The notes beneath the pieces are model-generated. The model worked only from the letters and a program-made list of their open reading frames with translations. It was not told the DNA's origin and ran no database searches. A DNA stretch of 64,000 bases from Kolteria novifilia (GTDB lineage Bacteria; Planctomycetota; Planctomycetia; Kolteriales; Kolteriaceae). A program made the translations under genes and the position numbers. The DNA is taken from contig CP036279.1 in assembly GCA_007748055.1 (NCBI GenBank), forward strand, positions 372,001 to 436,000. The letters run 5' to 3'. This document shows, piece by piece, positions 1 to 8,959 of this stretch. Within the stretch, counting starts at the first letter, position 1. Every line of letters starts with the position of its first letter.

Positions 1-419
1 GCGTGCAACGCTCCCAACCCGCGCTTGCGGTCGTGGCTGCGGCGATTGGTCTTGCCATCGACGGCAAAGACCGGTTGACTAACAGCACCCTCTTCGCAAG
101 CCGCCTGCCGCAAGGACTCAAGCCACCCGACGAAGCAGGATTGAAAGGCATCCGGTCGCAACGCCGCCAAGACCCGCCGGAAGACGTCCTTGGCCGGAAT
201 GCCGTTGGGAAGCTCGAGCGTCCCCAGCAGCAAGTCTTTCTTCATGCGCGCCCATTTCGCGATGCCGGTCGGGCCGCTCGCCCCCGCGAGAACGCCCATC
301 ACCGCAATCACCACCACGCTCACCAACGGATGACGCTGATTGATCGACGAACGTGGATCTTCCAAGTCTTCAAAGTGGGTAATGACATCCTCAAGCGTTA
401 CCCGAACGTCCTTGCTCAT
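1..419 (-). CDS. ISAs1-family transposase, 3' part cut by window edge
   Basis: Reading the minus strand from an ATG at 419 gives about 139 residues that run off the window. The N-terminal part (VTLEDVITHFEDLEDPRSS, then a hydrophobic stretch around residues 33-50) matches the DDE_Tnp_1-associated domain of ISAs1/H-repeat transposases. The end of the visible part, PVFAVDGKTNRRSHDRK, carries the conserved VDGKTxRRSxD segment with the first catalytic aspartate. An AAGGAG ribosome site lies 9 nt before the ATG. The rest of the DDE domain lies outside the window, so whether the copy is intact cannot be judged. An upstream sequence reading CAGGGCCAGCGCGCAG on the minus strand, ending at 540, could be the element terminus; that is inference. 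Confidence 0.85.
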   Translation of the reverse strand, partial: MSKDVRVTLEDVITHFEDLEDPRSSINQRHPLVSVVVIAVMGVLAGASGPTGIAKWARMKKDLLLGTLELPNGIPAKDVFRRVLAALRPDAFQSCFVGWLESLRQAACEEGAVSQPVFAVDGKTNRRSHDRKRGLGALH

Positions 420-685
420 CAGAACCTCTCCTTGCATGCTCACCATCCCTCGGGACCATGCAAGACGTTCTACTCATCGCTCACCACTGGCGCAACCCTC
501 CCTCGATTGCCCAATCCCCCGAAACTGCGCGCTGGCCCTGGGGAAAGAGGGGGGCGATTCCAACCTCACTCGCTCAATTCCCTGTGCCCCGAACGACTGA
601 TTCGCGCTCCGGCCGATGGAACTCGACGCGGGGTCTCTTGCGTGCTTGGCACGCCCAGGTTTGGCGAGCAACCTGGGCCACCCAA
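420..685. other. Gap between two insertion sequences, no gene
   Basis: The gap holds the leader of the ISAs1-type transposase (its ribosome site is near 428-433) and a GC-rich stretch. No reading frame here has a supported start or recognisable product. A candidate ISAs1 end lies at about 525-540. Confidence 0.5.
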
Positions 686-715
686 CGTCCCGCCTTTGTC
701 CCTGGGGGTGTACGG
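686..715 (+). repeat. Outer inverted repeat, left copy
   Basis: The stretch starting CGTCCCGCCTTTGTCC and ending GGGGGTGTACGG is nearly the reverse complement of 2097-2127, on the other side of the IS481 element. It lies outside the transposase-proximal inverted repeat, so the element is flanked by two nested sets of inverted repeats. Confidence 0.6.
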
Positions 716-727
716 ACTGTGGACATA

Positions 728-2088
728 GGTGGCGCTTGTTCGGAGAGATGGGTAACACCTTTTGGGTATCGTAAGCGACTTCTTCAGAAGGAGTCGAGCG
801 ATGCCTTGGAAGGTGGCGAGTGTGGAAACGATTCGTCGGGAGTTTGTGGAGTTGGCGTCGAAGGAGGGGGCGAACAGGTCGGAGCTTTGCCGTCGCTTCG
901 GCATCTCGCGCAAGACTGGCTACAAGTGGCTGGCGAGGTACGAAGCTTCGGGCGGATCGGGGCTGGAGGACCGTTCGCGTCGTCCGGTTTCTTCTCCAGG
1001 GCGGACCAGCGAGGAGATGGAATCGGTGGTGCTGGCGGCTCACCGAGAGATGAATAGGTCATGGGGTGGTCGCAAGCTGCGTCAGCTCTTGCTTGACCGG
1101 GGAGTCTCGGGGGTACCCGCGGCGAGTACGATCACGGAGATTCTGAGGCGTCACGGGGAGTTGTCGCCTCGTGAGGAATCGACGTTGGGCCCCTATCAGC
1201 GGTTCGAGCGGGAGAGGCCCAACGAGCTATGGCAGATGGATTTCAAGGGTCACTTCGGACTTGCTGACGGGACGCGTTGTCATCCTCTGACGATGCTGGA
1301 TGACCATTCCCGCTTCTCGCTGGTGATCGAAGCCTTCGGCAACGAGCGTGGCGAGACGGTTCGTGGTGCGTTGACGGCCGCGTTTCGCGTCTATGGCCTT
1401 CCCGAGGCGATGCTGATGGACAATGGTGCTCCGTGGGGCAACGACCGCGAGAGTCCTTGGACGCCGCTGACGGTGTGGCTATTGCGGTTGGGAGTGCAGG
1501 TGCTTCATGGCCGCCCGAGTCATCCTCAGACGCAGGGGAAGCTGGAGCGTTTTCACCAGAGTTTGAAGGCGGAAGTGCTGCAAGGAGGGCCGCTACGGGA
1601 CCTTCAGCAATCGCAAGAGCGTTTTGATCGCTGGCGGTCGGTGTACAACTTCGAGCGTCCACACGAGTCGTTGGGGATGCGTCCACCGGGGGAGCGTTAC
1701 GAGGCGAGTGCTCGTCGTTATCCGGAGGAGGTGCCTCCGTTGGAGTTCAGTCCGATCGACGAGATTCGCAAGGTTCAGCGTCGGGGCGAGTTCCATTTTC
1801 AGGGTCAGCAGTGGTACGTGAGCCAGGCGTTCTCTGGCGAGCACGTGGGACTCCGTCCGACGCTCGTCGATGGCGTGTGGGAAGTGTGGTTTGGACGAGT
1901 TTGGCTCGGTGAGCTGGACCAGTCGATCAGTGGTGAACGCCGACGGGTGGTCCGTCGGCGCCCGAGGGGATTGAACGAGGGATCCGGGGGTGGCACGGAC
2001 TGCGGTCGCTGCGATCCCTCCGTCCGTTCCACCCCCGAAACCGAAGAAGAGGACGTGTTACCCATGTCCCCGGACACCTGTTACCCTT
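728..2088 (+). mobile_element. IS481-family insertion sequence
   Basis: One DDE transposase gene sits between imperfect inverted repeats. The left repeat (728-758) ends in ATGGGTAACAC. The right repeat (2055-2088) begins GTGTTACCCAT and also contains a second GTTACCC. The innermost 11 bases are a perfect match, and the similarity continues outward with mismatches for about 20 more bases. The exact tips and any target duplication could not be fixed, because a further inverted pair lies just outside (686-715 and 2097-2127). Confidence 0.75.
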
Positions 2089-2090
2089 GA
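801..2090 (+). CDS. IS481-family DDE transposase
   Basis: This 429-residue protein has an N-terminal helix-turn-helix (SELCRRFGISRKTGYKWLAR, about residues 27-46) followed by a retroviral-integrase-type core. The three catalytic acidic residues are visible in WQMDFKGHF, LMDNGAPWG and QGKLERFHQSLK, and the RPHESLG motif follows. It moves the element by cut-and-paste or copy-and-paste chemistry typical of IS481. The start at 801 is preferred because AAGGAG lies 6-12 nt upstream; an in-frame TTG at 762 has no such site. The last residues are encoded by the right inverted repeat. No frameshift is seen, so the copy may be active. Confidence 0.92.
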   Translation: MPWKVASVETIRREFVELASKEGANRSELCRRFGISRKTGYKWLARYEASGGSGLEDRSRRPVSSPGRTSEEMESVVLAAHREMNRSWGGRKLRQLLLDRGVSGVPAASTITEILRRHGELSPREESTLGPYQRFERERPNELWQMDFKGHFGLADGTRCHPLTMLDDHSRFSLVIEAFGNERGETVRGALTAAFRVYGLPEAMLMDNGAPWGNDRESPWTPLTVWLLRLGVQVLHGRPSHPQTQGKLERFHQSLKAEVLQGGPLRDLQQSQERFDRWRSVYNFERPHESLGMRPPGERYEASARRYPEEVPPLEFSPIDEIRKVQRRGEFHFQGQQWYVSQAFSGEHVGLRPTLVDGVWEVWFGRVWLGELDQSISGERRRVVRRRPRGLNEGSGGGTDCGRCDPSVRSTPETEEEDVLPMSPDTCYP

Positions 2091-2096
2091 CTCCGG

Positions 2097-2127
2097 CCCG
2101 TACACCCCCTTGGACAAGGGGGGACGG
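2097..2127 (-). repeat. Outer inverted repeat, right copy
   Basis: The stretch contains CCCCCTTGGACAAGGGGG, itself a near-palindrome, and mirrors 686-715. It may be a second copy of a dispersed palindromic repeat or a longer terminus of the element. Confidence 0.6.
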
Positions 2128-2205
2128 AAGAACACAAGAGGGCGGGAAGCGAGGATCGGGAATCCTCCTGGCCTTTGACGACGCGCGCCCGAGGGTCGGG
2201 CCGAC

Positions 2206-2934
2206 TCATCGGCGGACATCGTCGGCGCCGAGCGATGCGGCGCGGGTGTTCTCCTCGATGTCGAGGATGACCCGAATACCCTCCGCAAGCGCGAAGAGCA
2301 GCAGCGGCGGCAACCCATAGACCAGCAGCGCCACGAGGGCCAGCATCGGTGGCGTCGCGATGTTGATCAAGGTCGCTTGCAGCGGCGTGAAGTTCTCAAG
2401 CGACATCGTGAGCCACATGACGATCCCGACCACAAAGTTGAACATGCCCGCGAGCAGGATCGGAATCGTGCAAAGCTTGGCCAACAGTACGATGACGCGA
2501 AGGGCGGGATAGCGACGTTCCAACGCCGGCGCGAGCGTCGGCGCCGTGGCCTCCTTGGTATCGACGTCGCTCGTTGACGTCGGCATCTCCTCGGAGGGTG
2601 GCTCAGGCGCGGCGGGCTCGTCAACGACCTCGATGACTTCCTCTTCCCGAGGATCCATCGCCGGCGCCATGACGACGTCCTGAGGGATCACCTCCATCTC
2701 CGGTAGGTCGCTTGGATTGGAGGGAATGAACCGATGGAAGTCGGCTTCCTCGAGCAATCGCTCGCCCACGAGAAGTCCGCGAACGCGGCGGGCGGGGACC
2801 CAGCGGCCCTCCTTGCCCTTGCGAACGAGCGTCTCCTCGTCGATGACGCCCTCGATCGCCAAACGGCGCATCGCGCGCGACGTCATCGGTCCCCGTTCTT
2901 CACCATCCTCGACGAAGTACCAGCGCGAAGCCAT
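2206..2934 (-). CDS. GYF_2-domain membrane protein
   Basis: This 242-residue protein starts with WYFVEDGEERGPM, then a second conserved block ending in GRWVPAR. This is the GYF_2 (DUF4339) signature, found at the N terminus of many planctomycete and bacteroidete membrane proteins, where it is thought to bind peptides. A proline- and glutamate-rich linker (about 75-140) leads to two or three hydrophobic helices (about 148-225), so the GYF part is probably cytoplasmic and tethered to the inner membrane. The gene lies 80 nt downstream of the desaturase on the same strand and may be co-transcribed. Its specific role is unknown. Confidence 0.75.
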   Translation of the reverse strand: MASRWYFVEDGEERGPMTSRAMRRLAIEGVIDEETLVRKGKEGRWVPARRVRGLLVGERLLEEADFHRFIPSNPSDLPEMEVIPQDVVMAPAMDPREEEVIEVVDEPAAPEPPSEEMPTSTSDVDTKEATAPTLAPALERRYPALRVIVLLAKLCTIPILLAGMFNFVVGIVMWLTMSLENFTPLQATLINIATPPMLALVALLVYGLPPLLLFALAEGIRVILDIEENTRAASLGADDVRR

Positions 2935-3015
2935 ATCGTTCGACTTGTCACCTCGGTCCCTGATCCCCGGACATGCTGAGTATCAGTATAGCGTGAAATG
3001 CCGAGGCGGTGGCAA

Positions 3016-4383
3016 TCACGAAGAGGCTTCTCTCTTCGAGGCGATCTCCTGCTCGAGGATGGCTTGGCGATCCTCGATCTCGTTGCCCTCGAGCACGCTA
3101 TGGTCGATGAACGCCTCGTGATCGCCGTGGGGCGCGAACTCCGGACCGAGGACATCGACGACGGTCGGATGCTTCGCGGGATGGCGCGGTGGCGCGAAGT
3201 ATCCTTCGACGACCGTCGCCTCCTCACGATACTCGGGAAAGGTCAGCAGGAGCTCATGGAGCTGCCGCAGCCGGTAGTGGGGAACGGTCGCGAACATATG
3301 ATGCGGCAGATGGTAGTCCTGTCCGAACGGGAAGACCGCGAAGTTGATCATCGGGTTGATGAAGAAGACACGGGTGTTGGTCAACCAACCCCGATCGCCG
3401 TTGCCGTGCTGAACCAGTTGCCGAAGGATCATGAAGAACGAGAACGACGTGAAGATCGGCATCACCCAGAGAAGGAAGAAGTCGATCGCCACCCAATGAC
3501 CGGTCAAATGCGTCGTCCACGCGATCGAGAGAAAGAGCGTCGTCAGGAACGTGATCCGCAAGAAAGTCATCGTGCGCGACGACACCACGGGACGAACCCG
3601 GCTCTGATGAAAGAGGCTCTTCGGAATCACGGCGTAGAAGGTCATCACCGACACCCACATGACAACCGGAACGATCGCCAGCAAGAGCGTCTGGCCGAAC
3701 GTCACCAGCAGCGTGAGCAATGCCACCATCGAAAGCAGGTAGATGATGCCAACCCGAACCGGAAGCTTCGACTGCTTGACGTTCTTCTTGATGTAAGGGT
3801 TCTTGTCGGTCCCGATGGCGTTGTACTGAGCCCGCACGCGGATGTAACGAATCAAGTTTAGCGGCCAGAGCTGAGCCAGCAGCGTCCGCAGGAACTCGTC
3901 CTTGGGCAGCGGGAAGTCGAGCCAGTGACCGCTGGTGCGCAGTTGCGAGACATCGGGATCGCGCTCCGGATCGTTGACGAACTGATGATGCGCCATGTGC
4001 TGAAGGCGGTAATGATGCGTCGAGCTGAAGAGCGGGAACATGCAGCACAGATCGGAGACCAGATCGTTGGCGATGCGATGACGAAAGAGCGTGTGATGCG
4101 AGGCTTCATGGGCCAAGCCCGTCAATTGATGCTGACCGGCCCCGATGCAAACGATCGCGAGGGCGTAGGCCGGAACGCTCCACCAAAACGCGAGCCCCTG
4201 CTCGACGCGCCAGGCATCGAAGAGGAGCGCTCCCCCGATGCAAGCGACGAGGAAGAGCCAGGTCCGCACCAGGTAGAAGATGTTGGTGGTGTTGTCGGCT
4301 TGAACGAGTTTCCGCAGCCCCTCTTTCAGGGCCGAACTCTTCAGCGTGCGTGCTTCGTGCGTCGGTGCTTCCACGGTGGCCAT
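3016..4383 (-). CDS. Fatty acid desaturase family protein
   Basis: An integral membrane di-iron oxygenase of about 455 residues. All three histidine boxes are visible: HEASHH near residue 97, HHYRLQHMAHH around 125, and YHLPHHMFATVPHYRL in the C-terminal third. Hydrophobic pairs of helices lie between them (about 42-90 and 215-320). The family introduces double bonds into acyl chains or hydroxylates related lipids. The substrate cannot be read from the sequence. An ATG at 4383 and a TTG at 4395 are both possible starts; GGGG sits before the ATG and AGGAAC before the TTG. The 250 nt upstream contain an AT-rich patch on an otherwise GC-rich background, which may hold the promoter. Confidence 0.88.
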   Translation of the reverse strand: MATVEAPTHEARTLKSSALKEGLRKLVQADNTTNIFYLVRTWLFLVACIGGALLFDAWRVEQGLAFWWSVPAYALAIVCIGAGQHQLTGLAHEASHHTLFRHRIANDLVSDLCCMFPLFSSTHHYRLQHMAHHQFVNDPERDPDVSQLRTSGHWLDFPLPKDEFLRTLLAQLWPLNLIRYIRVRAQYNAIGTDKNPYIKKNVKQSKLPVRVGIIYLLSMVALLTLLVTFGQTLLLAIVPVVMWVSVMTFYAVIPKSLFHQSRVRPVVSSRTMTFLRITFLTTLFLSIAWTTHLTGHWVAIDFFLLWVMPIFTSFSFFMILRQLVQHGNGDRGWLTNTRVFFINPMINFAVFPFGQDYHLPHHMFATVPHYRLRQLHELLLTFPEYREEATVVEGYFAPPRHPAKHPTVVDVLGPEFAPHGDHEAFIDHSVLEGNEIEDRQAILEQEIASKREASS

Positions 4384-4647
4384 CGGAGTCCCCAAAAGTT
4401 CCTTTCGATGATTCCGACTCGAGCGTCGGCGTACAGGCCTTGGGCGAGGATGTACCTTCTTCGCGAACCCTCGTCGAGGGGAAGAAGACCTCCCCTAGGC
4501 AGCGGTTTATTTTACCCAGACTCGCCACTCTCACAGATCAGGTTCGACGTCTCGCCGTCATTTGCGGCAATCTTTTCGTCGGAGAATCGGTACAGACCGG
4601 CCCTCACCCAAGAAGGGTGGACAGCGACTCTCGGCGGCATGGGACGA

Positions 4648-5394
4648 TCATCGCGGGTGTCGGCGCGACTCGGTCCATTCGGGATGGGCGTACTTGCCGA
4701 GTCGGAATTCCTCGGCTCGCTCCCGCTCGTCGTCGGTCAACGGGCCGGGTTCGACGCGGAGATCCCAGAGACTCGCCAGCCGTTCGGTCAACGTTTCCGC
4801 GAGTCCCGCCTCCGGCAACGAGGCTCCTTCATCGGTTAGCCCGGGAAGCTGTGGTGTCGCGTCACTCCGTTCAATCAGGATCGATCCATGCTGTAGCAGG
4901 GCGCCCCGACGGTTTCGCTGGGCGCTGCCCAAGATCTTCGAGCCACCGAGGACCACATCGCCCTCGCTACGGCGCTCGAAGCATAGAAACGGTTCGCCGC
5001 CGGACGAAGACTTTCCGGGACTCAATTCGGGTGGCAAGGTGCTGATCAGGCTGGTGGTCACCAGCGTGTGAAACTGGCGGACCATCTGTCGAAAGTCGGG
5101 ATCGGGCCAACGGCCGGGGGCGAAGACGAGGCTGTAGGTCAACTCGCGATCGTGGAGGATCGCCCCTCCGCCAGTGATCCGCCGGACGCAGGGAAGCTCG
5201 GCGAGCTGTGGCGGTCGTTCCTGCCATTCTTGAAAATAGCCGAGACTGAGGGTAGGCCGCGACCAGCGATACCAGCGGAGCGTGGCGGGCGCGGAGTTGC
5301 CCGCGAGGGTCTGATCGAGGATCGCCTCGTCGATCGCCATGTTGGTGACGCCGTCGAACGTCGCTTGAGGAATGAGACGACAATCAATGCTCAC
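4648..5394 (-). CDS. Lipoate-protein ligase A / octanoyltransferase family protein
   Basis: The protein of about 248 residues belongs to the BPL_LplA_LipB fold. Visible motifs are NMAIDEAIL near the N terminus, RRITGGGAILHDRELTYSL (the lipoyl-binding RRxTGGxxxxH block) and GGSKILGSAQRNRRGALLQHGSI, with the lysine expected to hold the acyl carbonyl. It attaches octanoate or lipoate to carrier domains of 2-oxoacid dehydrogenases or the glycine cleavage system. LplA and LipM cannot be separated here. The start is uncertain: a GTG at 5394 gives the usual N terminus, while the frame stays open to a TTG at 5472. Confidence 0.85.
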   Translation of the reverse strand: MSIDCRLIPQATFDGVTNMAIDEAILDQTLAGNSAPATLRWYRWSRPTLSLGYFQEWQERPPQLAELPCVRRITGGGAILHDRELTYSLVFAPGRWPDPDFRQMVRQFHTLVTTSLISTLPPELSPGKSSSGGEPFLCFERRSEGDVVLGGSKILGSAQRNRRGALLQHGSILIERSDATPQLPGLTDEGASLPEAGLAETLTERLASLWDLRVEPGPLTDDERERAEEFRLGKYAHPEWTESRRHPR

Positions 5395-5632
5395 GATCGA
5401 CCTGACTCCAATGGTAGTGGACTCTTCCTCCCGGCGATCAACGCGCGAGCGATTCCGGGTGCGTATCGGCAAACCGGGACATTTGCTCCCGCCGGGCGAC
5501 GCGATTGAGCGTGTGACTCAAAACAGCGCCAGCGTTTCCGTTTGGAATCTCGGTATTGTAGTGGGACAATGACGGGAGTGACGTTTGGTTGCCACGCCCC
5601 TCTCGGACGCACGAAATAGGAGGCGAGCGTCA

Positions 5633-7588
5633 GTGCATGTGATTCTGGTCGAAGACAACCCGGACGAACTGCTGTTGCTGCAAGCGATCTGCGAACGCCG
5701 GGGCCACCAGGTAAGTGCCTTTCGGGACGGGGAATCGGCGTGGCCGTCCTTGCGGGAGGGAACCACGTCGCTCGTCTTGCTCGACCGGTCCCTTCCCGGA
5801 TCGAGCGGGCTCGACCTCTGTCGGCGCGTTCGCGACGAGGCCCTTGCGGTGGAGCCCTTCATCCTCATGATCACCGCCCACGACTCCGCGGATGACATTC
5901 AGGCCGCGCTCGACGCCGGCGCGAACGACTTTCTCGCCAAACCCTTTTCGTCCGATTCGCTTCACACGCGGCTCGCGATCGCGGAACGGCGGGTCGCGGA
6001 AAACGACCAGAACCGATTGACCCTCGCCCGCAAGGAAGAGCAATTCCGCCAGTTGGTCGAGCACATCCGGGCGGTCTTTTGGATGGTCGACGGCACCACG
6101 CACCAGCTCCTCTACATGAGTCCCTACTACGAAGCGGTCTGGGGCTCGGCCCCTCCCAAGGACTTGTCGTACTACCCGTGGCTCTTGCGGATTCACCCGC
6201 AAGATCGCTCGACGGCGCTCAACGACCAGAGCTTTACCCGCACAACCGAGTTCGACTGCGAGTACCGCATCCTACGTCCCGACGGCTCTCTGCGCTGGGT
6301 TCGCAATCGCGCTTTCCCGGTCAAGGATGCCGAGGGCAATGTCGTCCGCATCGCCGGGATCGCCAACGACGTGACCGAGCGCCGGTTCCTCAAGGAGAGC
6401 TTGCGACAGGCACAGCGGATGGAGGCGATCGGACAGATCGCCGGGGGAATCGCTCACGAGTTCAACAATTTGCTTCAGGTGATCATCGGCAACATCTCCT
6501 TCGCGCAGGAAGAGGTCTCCGGCGACATCGCCGAGCTTCTCGAACAATCGCTCACCGCCAGCGAACGATCGGCGCAGCTCGTCGGCCAACTCCTGGCCTT
6601 TGGCCAGAGTTCGGCCCCGCGTCGCAAGCGCGTCTATTTGGAGAGCTTGGTCGGCGAAGTGGTCGACATCGTCGGCAGGACGTTCGATCGCCGGATCGAC
6701 GTCAGTCTGGAACAGGAGGGTGGGCTGCCCGAGGTCTTCGCCGATCCCGAGCAGATCCACCACCTGGTGCTGACTCTCTGCATTCGCGCTCGCGAGGCCC
6801 TCGAGGCGAGGCGTTACCGCGACGAGGCGGCGCCGTTGCGGCTGGCGATCTCGACCTCGAGTCGCGTCTTGCGAGAGGAGGAGTGCAAACGGAATGGGCG
6901 CCGGGCCGGTGAGTATGTCCGCATCGCCGTCGCCGACACAGGGCTTTCCGGCAGCTTCGCCCAACGCGAAGCCTCCCCTGGGACGCTGTCGCTCTCTGAT
7001 TCGACCCTCGTCGAGGAAGATCTGGGCATCGCCTGGGCGGACGACCTGATGAATCAACACGGAGGCTGGACCGAAGTGGAAGAGCGGTCCCTGGACGGAA
7101 CCACGATCGCCGCCTACCTCCCCGCCGCGGAGTCAGAGTCGTCGGGGGCTCCCAGTCCCAAGGAGTTCGAGGATGCCGGCTATGCGACCGGCCACGAGAC
7201 CATTCTCTTGATCGACGACGAGCCGATGGTCCGAGGCATCGGCCAGCGAATCCTCACCCGACTCGGCTACACGGTGCTCGAAGCCGAGGACGGCCTCAGC
7301 GCCTTGGAAATCTACCGGGATCAAGGAGACTCGATCGACCTGGTCATCCTCGATCTCTCGATGCCGAGACTTTCCGGCGAGGAGACTCTCGCGCGTCTGC
7401 GGGAACACGACCCGAACGTGCGCGTCATCGTGACGACCGGCTATTCAAAATCGGATCGCTACGACAGTGTCGCCCAGATGGGTGTGCTTGCCTTTCTGAC
7501 GAAGCCATTCCGGCTCGAAGAACTCTCGCGCACTACCCGCGAAGCGATCGACGGCAACATTTCCAAGATTCATGCGTCGGGATCGTAG
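5633..7588 (+). CDS. REC-PAS-HisKA-HATPase-REC hybrid protein, degenerate ATPase
   Basis: This protein of about 651 residues begins with a receiver domain (HVILVEDNPDE, phospho-acceptor in VLLDRSLPG, lysine in AKPFSS). A PAS domain follows (about 130-250), then a histidine kinase dimerisation helix with GGIAHEFNNLLQ, an ATPase-like domain, and a second receiver (ILLIDDEP, VILDLSMPRLSG, LTKPF). In the ATPase domain the N-box reads LVLTLCIRAREAL, so both asparagines that normally contact Mg-ATP are replaced. DTG is kept, but the F-box and the GLGL glycines are lost. It may therefore be a pseudokinase or phosphatase relay protein. The GTG at 5633 has AGGAGG 9 nt upstream. Confidence 0.88.
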   Translation: MHVILVEDNPDELLLLQAICERRGHQVSAFRDGESAWPSLREGTTSLVLLDRSLPGSSGLDLCRRVRDEALAVEPFILMITAHDSADDIQAALDAGANDFLAKPFSSDSLHTRLAIAERRVAENDQNRLTLARKEEQFRQLVEHIRAVFWMVDGTTHQLLYMSPYYEAVWGSAPPKDLSYYPWLLRIHPQDRSTALNDQSFTRTTEFDCEYRILRPDGSLRWVRNRAFPVKDAEGNVVRIAGIANDVTERRFLKESLRQAQRMEAIGQIAGGIAHEFNNLLQVIIGNISFAQEEVSGDIAELLEQSLTASERSAQLVGQLLAFGQSSAPRRKRVYLESLVGEVVDIVGRTFDRRIDVSLEQEGGLPEVFADPEQIHHLVLTLCIRAREALEARRYRDEAAPLRLAISTSSRVLREEECKRNGRRAGEYVRIAVADTGLSGSFAQREASPGTLSLSDSTLVEEDLGIAWADDLMNQHGGWTEVEERSLDGTTIAAYLPAAESESSGAPSPKEFEDAGYATGHETILLIDDEPMVRGIGQRILTRLGYTVLEAEDGLSALEIYRDQGDSIDLVILDLSMPRLSGEETLARLREHDPNVRVIVTTGYSKSDRYDSVAQMGVLAFLTKPFRLEELSRTTREAIDGNISKIHASGS

Positions 7589-7693
7589 CCGCTTGCAGGC
7601 GGAATCCCTCCGAATGCCACTTGCCGACAAGTGGCCAGAAGCACCCGCGAGAACCATTGAACGACGCGTTGCCTGACGGCCAATGCCATCCAG

Positions 7694-8632
7694 CTAGCGA
7701 TCGGGAGAGGCCGAGTCGGTCCCAACCAGGGAGGGACGCCGCGGCAGGAACGATCGGATCACGTCTCCCGCGGGCAAAATCGGAATCGACGATCCGACGT
7801 GATAGTTCTCCCCTTCCTCGGGAAGCGTCTTGTTCGCGAGATTTCCGGCCAGATCATCAAGATGGGCGAGACACGCTTCGACGTAGTGCGGGTCGACTCG
7901 TTCCAAGCGATCGGCCAGCGAATCGGGCTCCCCGTGGGCGAGATTGGTGACATAGGTGAGTAGTTCCCGCCTGGTTTGCGACGACTGGCAGGATGCGAAG
8001 TGGACCCAGAGCCAACTCTCGCGGTAGTCGCTCGCGTTCATCTGCCAGAGATCGCGCATTCGCTCGAGGCGGCGCAGATCGGGCTTCCAGCCTCGCTGGG
8101 CATCGACGTCGAGCCGCGCGACATGCCGACTGTTGAGCCCTTCCGGACCCGCTTCGAAGTATTCCGCGAACCCCTCGTCCAACCAAAGCGGAACCGACAT
8201 CATCGACCGGTGCAGCAAGGCGTGGGTCGCCTCGTGCCTCAAGTCCCCCCGGAGCCGATCCCCTTGCGCGGCGATCACGACCATTTCCCCTTGCGCTTGC
8301 TGCACGAAGAAGGCCCGGCGACTTGGCAACTCCGGGAAGTTGGTCCGAACGAACTCGTCGTAGCCCTGCTGACTGTCAAACACCACGATCCGCACAAGTC
8401 CGTTGCCTTCCGGTAGGAAGAGTGTTTCGTGGATCGCTTGACGCAGTCCCAAGAGATCATCGACGAGCGGATCCCGCCGAGCGAGTTCGAAGTCGGTGGT
8501 GAAGACGAAGGGTCCGGTTCGTAGCACATGCTCGCGGGGAGCATCGCGCCCAACGTGGGGGAGTTTGCCCGTGAGGCACCCCGTCCCCAATAGAGTAAAA
8601 GCAACCACGACTCGCGCACGCCCAAGAGTCAC
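7694..8632 (-). CDS. Lipoprotein with HExxH metallopeptidase-like domain (DUF1570-type)
   Basis: A 312-residue protein with a short N-terminal hydrophobic segment ending in LLGTGC, a lipobox, so it is predicted to be membrane-anchored. The centre carries LRHEATHALLHRSM followed by PLWLDEGFAEYFE. This is the gluzincin arrangement: HExxH plus a downstream glutamate, as in planctomycete DUF1570 proteins and peptidase MA-like families. Substrates are unknown. The start is GTG at 8632 with GGGAGG about 7 nt upstream. It is transcribed away from the CHASE kinase that starts at 8960. Confidence 0.75.
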   Translation of the reverse strand: MTLGRARVVVAFTLLGTGCLTGKLPHVGRDAPREHVLRTGPFVFTTDFELARRDPLVDDLLGLRQAIHETLFLPEGNGLVRIVVFDSQQGYDEFVRTNFPELPSRRAFFVQQAQGEMVVIAAQGDRLRGDLRHEATHALLHRSMMSVPLWLDEGFAEYFEAGPEGLNSRHVARLDVDAQRGWKPDLRRLERMRDLWQMNASDYRESWLWVHFASCQSSQTRRELLTYVTNLAHGEPDSLADRLERVDPHYVEACLAHLDDLAGNLANKTLPEEGENYHVGSSIPILPAGDVIRSFLPRRPSLVGTDSASPDR

Positions 8633-8959
8633 CGACGCCCTCCCTCAAGATCGCTCCTCGAAAGGACCAAATAGACGAGGTTCGAGAAAGAACCAAGAGA
8701 GACTTGGTGGAATCAGGTAGAGTAAAGGGTGGTCAAAAACTGGGGAACCACGCGGGACTGGGAATCCCGGCCAATCGGTGGAATGTCTTGCTGACCACGC
8801 GACGGCAACCGGACATGGGGGGGGGTGACTATCCCCATGGAGCGCATCGTTCGTCTCATATTTGGCATGAAACTTGAGAATTACCACGGAGAGCGGAAGA
8901 AAGGCGACGGCGACGAATAGAATCCTAGCAAGACGGTGGAAACGACGGAAACCAATTTC
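8633..8959. promoter_or_regulatory. Divergent intergenic region between lipoprotein and CHASE kinase genes
   Basis: The gap of 327 nt separates two divergently read genes and must hold both promoters. A minus-strand frame across it encodes one hydrophobic helix, but it overlaps the kinase start and lacks the strong third-position GC of the neighbours. No clear operator or RNA was seen. Confidence 0.4.
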
